Shown in pieces: positions 41,167-46,739 of a stretch of DNA of 46,739 bases. Every line of letters starts with the position of its first letter. The first letter of the stretch is position 1. Below the pieces are notes generated by a model, which was given only the letters and a program-made list of their open reading frames with translations, did not search any database and was not told the DNA's origin. Source of the DNA: Thermomicrobiales bacterium (lineage in GTDB: Bacteria > Chloroflexota > Chloroflexia > Thermomicrobiales > UBA6265); assembly GCA_020432165.1 (NCBI GenBank), contig JAGQGU010000011.1, positions 53,684 to 100,422 of the forward strand, given 5' to 3'. Position numbers and translations under genes: made by a program.

Positions 41167-43677
41167 GTGACAGATTACGAAAACACCAACCCAGATCCGG
41201 TTGAGGAAGAAGTGACCGCCGAGGAGACCGTTATCGAGCAACTTGATGCGGCTCCGGTCGAAGAGATCATTCCATTGTTGCCATTGAAGGCGACCGTTAT
41301 CCTCCCGCATACGCTGGTGCCGCTGGCTGCCGCTCAGGAACGATCGCTCAAGCTGATCGACTCGGTCATGCAGGGCGATCGCCTGGTCGCGATGGTGATG
41401 CAGAAGGACGACGAGCAGGATAACGCTGGTCCGGACGATATCCTTTCCATTGGCTCCGTGGCGACTATTCACCAAATGATGCGCGTGCCTGACGGCACCA
41501 TGCGTCTGGCCGTACAGGGCCTGGAGCGCATGGAGATCCTCGAGGTGGTGGAAGAACAACCATTCCTCAAGGCGCGCGTTCGCCGTACACCGGAGATCGC
41601 TGAGGAATCCGTCGAGATCCAGGCATTGGCGCGCAACGCACATGAGCTCTTCGAGCGTGCTGTTGGTTTGGTTCAGCATCTGCCGGACGAACTCCTCATT
41701 GCCAGCATGAATGCGCTCGATGATCCTGTGCATTTGGCCTATCTCATCGCCTCGAATCTCCGTATGGAGCCGAGTGAGCGTCAGCATGTGCTGGAGGTGA
41801 CCGATGTCGCCGAGAAGCTGAAGTACCTCATCACCTATCTGACCAAGGAGCTGGAGGTGCTCGAACTCGGGCGCAAGATCCAGTCCGATGTCCAGGAGGA
41901 GATGGGCAAGAGCCAACGCGAATACTTCCTGCGGGAGCAGATGAAGGCGATTCAGCGTGAGCTCGGTGAGAGCAACGACCAGGAAGCCGAGATCAACGAT
42001 CTGCGCGAGCAGATCAGCAACAGTGGCATGAGCGATGAAGCGCGCAAGGAAGCCGAGCGTGAACTCGATCGCCTGAGCAAGCTGCCGCCGGCCGCCGCCG
42101 AATACGGCGTGATCAAGACCTACCTCGATTGGTTGGTGAGTCTGCCATGGGGTAAGACCACCGAGGAGCCGATCGATATTCAGCGCACACGTGCGATCCT
42201 GAATGAGGATCACTACGGGCTGGAGAAGATCAAGGATCGTATCCTGGAATACCTGGCTGTGCGCAAGCTGAAGCAGGATCAGGCAGCCGAGAACGGCGAT
42301 GACACCGCCATTAACCGCGAACCGATCCTCGTCTTTGTCGGACCTCCGGGTGTCGGTAAGACCAGTCTGGCACAGAGTATTGCCCGTGCGCTCGGTCGGG
42401 AACTCACCCGAATGAGCCTTGGTGGTGTGCGTGATGAGAGCGAGATTCGCGGTCATCGGCGCACCTATGTCGGGGCCATGCCTGGTCGCATCATTCAGGC
42501 TATCCGCCGCGCTGGTACCAGTGATCCCGTCTTTGTACTGGACGAAGTGGATAAGCTCGGCAACGATTGGCGTGGCGATCCATCGTCGGCATTGCTGGAA
42601 GTGCTTGATCCCGAGCAGAACGGTGACTTCCGCGATCACTACCTGGATGTGCCCTTCGATCTGAGCAAGGTGATGTTCATCGCCACCGCGAATATGTTAG
42701 ATACGATTCCGGCACCATTACGCGACCGCATGGAGATCGTTGAACTCAGCAGTTACACGGATGACGACAAGCTGCAGATTGCGAAGCGCTATCTTGTGCC
42801 GAAGCAGATGAAGGCAAACGGCCTGGCTGGTCGCGAGATTGAGTGGGACGATGATGCGCTGCTGGCGATCATACAGCACTACACGCGCGAGGCTGGTGTT
42901 CGTAACCTTGAGCGTGAGATCGGTTCGGCCGCGCGCAAGCTCGCGACCCGCGTGGCCGAAGGAGTGGATGTACCCCAGCACATCACCACGGTTGAGATTC
43001 GTGAATTCCTCGGCCGCCCCCGCTTCTTCTATGAGGAGTTGGAGCAGCGGACATCACAACCCGGTGTCTCCATCGGTGTTGGTGTCAATGCCTTCGGCGG
43101 CGACATCATGTTCATCGAGGCAACGAAGATGCCCGGTAAGGGTGGCATGATCGTGACCGGTCAGCTTGGCGATGTGATGAAGGAGTCAGCGCAGGCAGCC
43201 TTTAGCTTCGTGCGTAGCCGTGCGGCCGAGCTGGGGATTGATCCCGATTTCTACAAGGAATCGGATATCCATATCCACGTTCCCGCCGGCGCTGTGCCTA
43301 AGGATGGCCCGAGCGCAGGTGTCGCGATCACGACAGCGCTGGTCTCACTCCTGGCGGGCGTGCCGGTGCGTGGCGATGTCGCGATGACAGGCGAGTTCAC
43401 GCTGCGGGGTCAGGTACTGCCTGTCGGCGGCATCAAGGAGAAGGCGCTGGGTGCGCTCCGTGCAGGCTGCACCACATTCATCCTGCCGAAGCGCAACGAG
43501 GTCGATCTCGACGATCTGCCAGAGGAAGTGCGCGATGCCATGACCTTCGTTCTGGCCGATACGCTGGATGATGCCCTGGCTGTAAGCATGCCGGAGGAGT
43601 TCCACAATCTTCGCTCGGGTGCGCACAGCGGCGAATCCGCATCGACCGAACCGGTGGCACCAGCCGCGGTCGCGTAA
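41167..43677 (+). CDS. lon: ATP-dependent Lon protease
   Basis: 836 aa, typical LonA size. N-terminal substrate domain (IPLLPLKATVILPHTLVPLA), AAA+ module with Walker A GPPGVGKTSLAQS and Walker B FVLDEVDKLG, and the Ser-Lys protease with PKDGPSAGVAIT (catalytic Ser) and GGIKEKALGA (catalytic Lys). Degrades misfolded and regulatory proteins. GTG start with AGGAG upstream. The last 90 nt, encoding FHNLRSGAHSGESAS and onward, recur imperfectly at 44668-44757. Confidence 0.96.
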   Translation: MTDYENTNPDPVEEEVTAEETVIEQLDAAPVEEIIPLLPLKATVILPHTLVPLAAAQERSLKLIDSVMQGDRLVAMVMQKDDEQDNAGPDDILSIGSVATIHQMMRVPDGTMRLAVQGLERMEILEVVEEQPFLKARVRRTPEIAEESVEIQALARNAHELFERAVGLVQHLPDELLIASMNALDDPVHLAYLIASNLRMEPSERQHVLEVTDVAEKLKYLITYLTKELEVLELGRKIQSDVQEEMGKSQREYFLREQMKAIQRELGESNDQEAEINDLREQISNSGMSDEARKEAERELDRLSKLPPAAAEYGVIKTYLDWLVSLPWGKTTEEPIDIQRTRAILNEDHYGLEKIKDRILEYLAVRKLKQDQAAENGDDTAINREPILVFVGPPGVGKTSLAQSIARALGRELTRMSLGGVRDESEIRGHRRTYVGAMPGRIIQAIRRAGTSDPVFVLDEVDKLGNDWRGDPSSALLEVLDPEQNGDFRDHYLDVPFDLSKVMFIATANMLDTIPAPLRDRMEIVELSSYTDDDKLQIAKRYLVPKQMKANGLAGREIEWDDDALLAIIQHYTREAGVRNLEREIGSAARKLATRVAEGVDVPQHITTVEIREFLGRPRFFYEELEQRTSQPGVSIGVGVNAFGGDIMFIEATKMPGKGGMIVTGQLGDVMKESAQAAFSFVRSRAAELGIDPDFYKESDIHIHVPAGAVPKDGPSAGVAITTALVSLLAGVPVRGDVAMTGEFTLRGQVLPVGGIKEKALGALRAGCTTFILPKRNEVDLDDLPEEVRDAMTFVLADTLDDALAVSMPEEFHNLRSGAHSGESASTEPVAPAAVA
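43588..43677 (+). repeat. Direct repeat, copy 1: 3' end of lon
   Basis: 90 nt, identical at 82 positions to 44668-44757. This copy is the real C-terminal coding end of lon, stop TAA. Confidence 0.9.
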
Positions 43678-43701
43678 CCTGTAAGCAATACCAAACGTAC
43701 T

Positions 43702-43733
43702 AACGCGTCCATCAAGCAATTGGTGGGCGCGTT
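43702..43733 (+). terminator. Hairpin after lon
   Basis: AACGCGTCCA / TGGGCGCGTT, a 10-bp stem with one G-U pair and 12-nt loop, but no T tract follows. May be a weak or factor-dependent terminator. Confidence 0.4.
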
Positions 43734-43777
43734 CTGCTGCATAAGGAACTATCGATTTCTCAATATGTCGGAAAAAC

Positions 43778-43807
43778 TTGACGTGTCGGAATAATCCGAC
43801 ATATAAT
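43778..43807 (+). promoter_or_regulatory. arsR promoter with operator filling the spacer
   Basis: TTGACG (43778-43783) and TATAAT (43802-43807) are 18 nt apart, and the spacer is exactly the perfect palindrome TGTCGGA-ATAA-TCCGACA (43784-43801). A further half-site TGTCGGA lies 18 nt upstream at 43766-43772. Strong case for autorepression. The ATG is 6 nt past the -10 box, so the message should be leaderless. Confidence 0.8.
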
Positions 43808-43813
43808 GAGGCC

Positions 43814-44149
43814 ATGGCAAACGACGTATTTGGCGCGATGTCTAATCCAATCCGCCGTCAGATCCTGGTTTCATTGCGGGAAGGTCCGAGTTCCGTCAAC
43901 GATCTTGCGAGTATGTTCGAGTTGGGTCGGCCGGCTATCTCGGAGCACCTTCAGATTCTGCGCACGGTAGGACTCGTCCGCGAAGAACCTCGTGGTCGCC
44001 AGCGCTTTTATCACCTTGTGCCAGAACCGTTGAGAGAGATCGATCAGTGGCTCGGTCTGTTCCAGAGTGTCTGGCGTGGGAGATTCGATGCGATGTCGGA
44101 CGTCCTTGCTGAAGAAACCAGAAATGCGCAACCGCAACAAGGAGAATGA
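43814..44149 (+). CDS. ArsR-family transcriptional regulator
   Basis: 111 aa winged helix (MSNPIRRQILVSLREGPSSV, LASMFELGRPAISEHLQILR, LVREEPRGRQRFYHLVPEPL). No CxC metal motif, so it belongs to the non-metal group commonly paired with AHSA1 (SRPBCC) proteins. ATG 43814 is the only start compatible with its promoter. It overlaps nothing and lies 3 nt before the AHSA1 gene. Flanked by two copies of the lon 3' end. Confidence 0.9.
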   Translation: MANDVFGAMSNPIRRQILVSLREGPSSVNDLASMFELGRPAISEHLQILRTVGLVREEPRGRQRFYHLVPEPLREIDQWLGLFQSVWRGRFDAMSDVLAEETRNAQPQQGE

Positions 44150-44152
44150 GGT

Positions 44153-44563
44153 ATGGCTGACGTACGTACACTGACATTTGATCAGGTGATTTCATTCCCG
44201 CCAGAAGAGGTTTGGCGCGCACTGACAGAACCACAACTGCTTGCACGATGGTGGGCACCGGGTGATATTCGGCCCGTTATCGGTCACAAATTCACTTTGG
44301 ATATGGGGGCGTGGGGAGTTCGCGACTGCGAGGTTCTTGCTGTCAAGGAATATGAGCTCCTCCAGTACTCCTTCTCTGGTGGGGGACTCGATACGGTTAT
44401 CTCCTGGCGTTTGGTTCAAGAAGAAGGTGGTACTCATCTATTCCTTGAGCACTCCGGATTCGATTTCGATACAGAGATCGGCGAGACCGCGTTCAAGGGG
44501 ATGGGATCCGGTTGGCCCACCGTTTTGGGACGGATCAGCGATGTGCTGGTTACGACGGGCTAG
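44153..44563 (+). CDS. SRPBCC/AHSA1-family protein
   Basis: 136 aa START-like fold: TFDQVISFPPEEVWRALTEP, LARWWAPGD, ISWRLVQEEGGTHLFLEHSG and GWPTVLGRISDVL. A hydrophobic pocket may bind a lipid or small ligand; function unknown. Co-transcribed with the ArsR gene, a very common bacterial pairing. GGAG lies upstream of ATG 44153. Confidence 0.88.
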   Translation: MADVRTLTFDQVISFPPEEVWRALTEPQLLARWWAPGDIRPVIGHKFTLDMGAWGVRDCEVLAVKEYELLQYSFSGGGLDTVISWRLVQEEGGTHLFLEHSGFDFDTEIGETAFKGMGSGWPTVLGRISDVLVTTG

Positions 44564-44667
44564 CGCCTAGATTTCGAGACACACGAGTTGGGTGATTCGA
44601 GTGATCTCTCCAACTGCTACTGCGGTGGTTGGTGTTGGCATTGACTCGGCAGGATCTTGCGGTGAGG

Positions 44668-44757
44668 ATGCCGCAGGAGTTCCATGATCTCCGCTTGGGT
44701 GCGCACAGCGGCGAGTCCGCATCGACCGAACCGGTGGCACCAGCCGCGGTAGCGTAG
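44668..44757 (+). repeat. Direct repeat, copy 2: displaced lon 3' end
   Basis: 82 of 90 nt match 43588-43677; it would encode MPQEFHDLRLGAHSGESAS and the same VAPAAVA end, then TAG. No start or upstream lon sequence is present, so it is a scar and not a gene. Offset between copies is 1080 nt. Confidence 0.9.
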
Positions 44758-44817
44758 TCAGCTTCGAGCCCGATGAGTTGACCGCGACCATTACGTTGAC
44801 CCTTGTGGCACCCAAAC

Positions 44818-44862
44818 AAGAGCGAGCCCGACACCCGATGAATAAGTGTCGGACTCGCTCTT
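44818..44862. terminator. Bidirectional terminator
   Basis: AGAGCGAG-C-CCGACAC / GTGTCGG-A-CTCGCTCT long stem with 11-nt loop, followed by TTTC on the plus strand and TTGTTT on the minus strand. It separates the ArsR/AHSA1 unit from the convergent amidotransferase pair. Confidence 0.8.
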
Positions 44863-44884
44863 TCATGTATAGATAGATGAACTT

Positions 44885-45619
44885 TTACCTGTTGGCGTAA
44901 TCCTTCGCTGCTGTCACAAAGCCATCGAATAGCGCCTGTTGTTCGGCATGTTGGGCGGCCAGCCGCTCTGGATGCCATTGTGTTCCGAGCGCGAAGGTAG
45001 CATCCGGTGCGTAGACGGCCTCGATAATGCCATCGTCACCGCGCGCAACCACCTTAAGAGAATCAGGCACTGTCCCCAGCGCTTGATGATGGAACGAGTT
45101 GATCTGAATCTCGCCACTACCCAGTGCTTTCGCCACGGGATTCTCCCCATCGTCAAGCACCGCTTGCTGGAAGATATCGTGTTCACCCGCACCTTCCGCG
45201 CGCTGGTTGTGCTTCTTCGTGGAATCCGTCTGGGAAGGGATATCCTGAACGAGGTCACCACCGCGTTCCACATTCATCACCTGAATACCTCGGCAAATTG
45301 CCAGGATCGGCATGTCGCGTGCGAACGCAGCGCGCATGAGCGCTATCTCGAAGGTATCGCGTTCGGCATCAATACCGCCCGTCGTCTCGTGCGTCTCCTG
45401 GTTGAAGATCCCGGGATCGATATCGCCACCACCGCTAAAGAGGACGCCGTCCAGCGTATCCAGCAGGGCATCGATTTCGGTAATATGCAGCGGCAGAATG
45501 ACCGGGATCCCGCCAGCTCGCTGCACTGCCATCGTGTAGTCGGCCGCGATCGCATAGGCACGGACACCGAGATCGTTATCGCCGCCGCTAGGGGTCACAC
45601 CGATGATGGGTGCATTCAT
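44885..45619 (-). CDS. Class-I glutamine amidotransferase-like hydrolase (peptidase C26, PuuD-like) 1
   Basis: 244 aa. SGGGDIDPGIF, nucleophile Cys in LAICRGIQVMN, and His/Glu in GTQWHPERL, the PuuD/gamma-glutamyl-GABA hydrolase layout; NSFHHQAL is typical. Likely cleaves gamma-glutamyl amides. Its ATG overlaps the stop of its paralogue (ATGA, 45616-45619), so the two are co-translated. Confidence 0.88.
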   Translation of the reverse strand: MNAPIIGVTPSGGDNDLGVRAYAIAADYTMAVQRAGGIPVILPLHITEIDALLDTLDGVLFSGGGDIDPGIFNQETHETTGGIDAERDTFEIALMRAAFARDMPILAICRGIQVMNVERGGDLVQDIPSQTDSTKKHNQRAEGAGEHDIFQQAVLDDGENPVAKALGSGEIQINSFHHQALGTVPDSLKVVARGDDGIIEAVYAPDATFALGTQWHPERLAAQHAEQQALFDGFVTAAKDYANR

Positions 45620-46368
45620 GAGTTCACCTCTGATTCGTGATGCTTCTCGCTCGCTTCTACCAGTGATCTGAAGATAGCAGCGTGTTCATCGTACTTATGT
45701 GCGAGCAGCTCCGGGTGCCACTGCACCGCCATCCCCCAACTGATACCGGGATGCCAAACAGCTTCGACAAGACCATCTTCCGCGGTAGCGATTGCCTGCA
45801 GATCGCTTGCCAGCTTGTCGATTCCCTGATGATGGAATGAGTTCACTTCCATCGTGCCATTGTCGGCAATCTCCTTTAGAGGATGTTCGCCGGGAGCAAT
45901 TGTCACGCTATGGAAGCGTTCTTCTGCGTGAACGCCCAGGCTTTGCTGGCGGTGTTCCGCAGGATCTGGCTTGAGATCTTCGACATCCTGATAGAGTGTG
46001 CCGCCGAGACCCACATTGAACATCTGCAGACCTCGGCAAATGCCCAGAATAGGCATATCCCGCGCTATTGCAGATTTGAGCACCATTTGCTCGAAAGCGT
46101 CACGCTCGGAATCAATCTCATCGGTCTTGGGATGTTGATCCTGTTCGTATTCTGCCGGATTGATATCGCCGCCACCAGTGATCACCACCCCATCAAGTCG
46201 ATCCAGCATGGCATCGGCGTCATCGAAGTTGCTCGGCAACATCACCGGGATGCCTCCAGCAGCTGCAATCGCACGCGAGTAATGATCGGAAAGGGTGTGC
46301 CGACGGAATGTACCGTGCGGCATATTGAGTAGTTCCGGTGTCGGCGTCAGGCCGATGAGTGGTTTCAC
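45616..46368 (-). CDS. Class-I glutamine amidotransferase-like hydrolase (peptidase C26, PuuD-like) 2
   Basis: 250 aa, paralogue of the following gene: TGGGDINPAEY, ILGICRGLQMFNVGLGG with the nucleophile Cys, NSFHHQGI and AVQWHPELL. GTG 46368 with AGGAG upstream. A minus-strand TATACT near 46410 may be its -10 box. Two tandem copies with different specificity segments suggest separate substrates or a heterodimer (inference). Confidence 0.88.
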   Translation of the reverse strand: MKPLIGLTPTPELLNMPHGTFRRHTLSDHYSRAIAAAGGIPVMLPSNFDDADAMLDRLDGVVITGGGDINPAEYEQDQHPKTDEIDSERDAFEQMVLKSAIARDMPILGICRGLQMFNVGLGGTLYQDVEDLKPDPAEHRQQSLGVHAEERFHSVTIAPGEHPLKEIADNGTMEVNSFHHQGIDKLASDLQAIATAEDGLVEAVWHPGISWGMAVQWHPELLAHKYDEHAAIFRSLVEASEKHHESEVNS

Positions 46369-46490
46369 GCTGGTTCTCCTGTACAGGTATTTCTACGCAC
46401 TTTTCGGCAGTATAGGGGAGAGTTTCCGACGTGGAAAGGAGCGGGTTTGATGCCGTAAAAACGAATATGGAAATTGGCCCCCAAAATCCC

Positions 46491-46519
46491 TTGACATCCG
46501 TTTTGGGGACACGTAGTAT
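46491..46519 (+). promoter_or_regulatory. Strong promoter P1 at window end
   Basis: Consensus TTGACA (46491-46496), 17-nt spacer, TAGTAT (46514-46519). The start point would be about 46526. Confidence 0.75.
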
Positions 46520-46592
46520 TTCCCTCGTTGCCCCGGAGACGGGGCGGCAAAACGGGTCTCGGGAGACGAGGCAGATGAGTCTGAAAAGCCTC

Positions 46593-46622
46593 TTGACGGC
46601 CCGGAAATGGATGTGCTACGAT
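46593..46622 (+). promoter_or_regulatory. Strong promoter P2 at window end
   Basis: TTGACG (46593-46598), 18-nt spacer, TACGAT (46617-46622), 102 nt after P1. No convincing protein gene or complete RNA gene follows before the window ends; 46623-46739 looks like a structured leader, as in front of rRNA or tRNA operons. Confidence 0.6.
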
Positions 46623-46739
46623 GTACATCCGCCGCTGGTGAAAGCCACGCGGCAAGAGATGCGACAGTGACGTCGTTCTGCAATGAACGCAACTGAGCGG
46701 GGGCTTCGGCCTCGTGGCATCTCTCGCCCTAGTGATGGG

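Noticed and set aside
46431-46670. Plus-strand frame over the tandem promoters
   Set aside because: It runs through two promoter sequences and has no recognisable product.

Overview
The window comes from a moderately GC-rich bacterium, most likely a Chloroflexota relative (Thermomicrobia-like). This is an inference from gene content and style: Tat-exported substrate-binding proteins, a PadR/DHA2 pair, a stand-alone murG and a DPPR-synthase-type UbiA. No 16S sequence is visible, so the taxonomy is tentative. Most genes outside 8.5-27.5 kb are ordinary chromosomal genes.

Layout. (1) 0-8.4 kb: an LGFP-repeat protein; a Tat-exported siderophore-type substrate-binding protein behind a double palindrome; a large Tat-exported protein combining an HExxH motif, a seven-repeat propeller and thrombospondin type-3 repeats; an autoregulated PadR gene followed by a DHA2 drug exporter. 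(2) 8.5-27.5 kb: an accessory defence island ending at a tRNA-Arg. Its left part is a compact minus-strand operon (RyR-like protein, ThsB-like TIR, 7-TM protein and an unlisted 44-aa proline-rich peptide). It is divergent from an XRE repressor plus ImmA/IrrE protease pair. Its centre is an overlapping plus-strand operon: SNF2-type helicase with DUF3883, CBS-HEPN protein, DUF1156 adenine methylase and DUF499 ATPase. Its right part is an OLD-family ATPase/TOPRIM nuclease between transposase remnants. Small broken genes (a DUF5049-like gene with an in-frame TAG, an IS630 remnant) support a mobile history. (3) 27.5-33.7 kb: tRNA-Arg, a ZnuA-like protein behind a second double palindrome, tmRNA, an APH-like kinase, a P-loop kinase/EamA pair and a DyP peroxidase/NUDIX pair. 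(4) 33.7-46.4 kb: murG, then an overlapping lspA-rluD-glycerate kinase-nucleoside hydrolase operon, a polyprenyl synthase, a UbiA prenyltransferase, hsp20-lon, an ArsR/AHSA1 cassette and two tandem class-I amidotransferase hydrolases. The window ends in two tandem strong promoters with no gene yet, probably an rRNA or tRNA operon leader.

The best candidates for an undescribed system are (a) the RyR/TIR/7-TM/proline-peptide operon under a divergent XRE-ImmA switch, which resembles the CapH/CapP control of some CBASS operons, and (b) the helicase-methylase-DUF499 operon with a CBS-HEPN gene built into it by overlapping reading frames. Two further sequence-level finds are a matched pair of 24-bp-spaced double palindromes in front of the two metal-uptake genes, and a 90-bp duplication of the 3' end of lon that brackets the ArsR/AHSA1 cassette.
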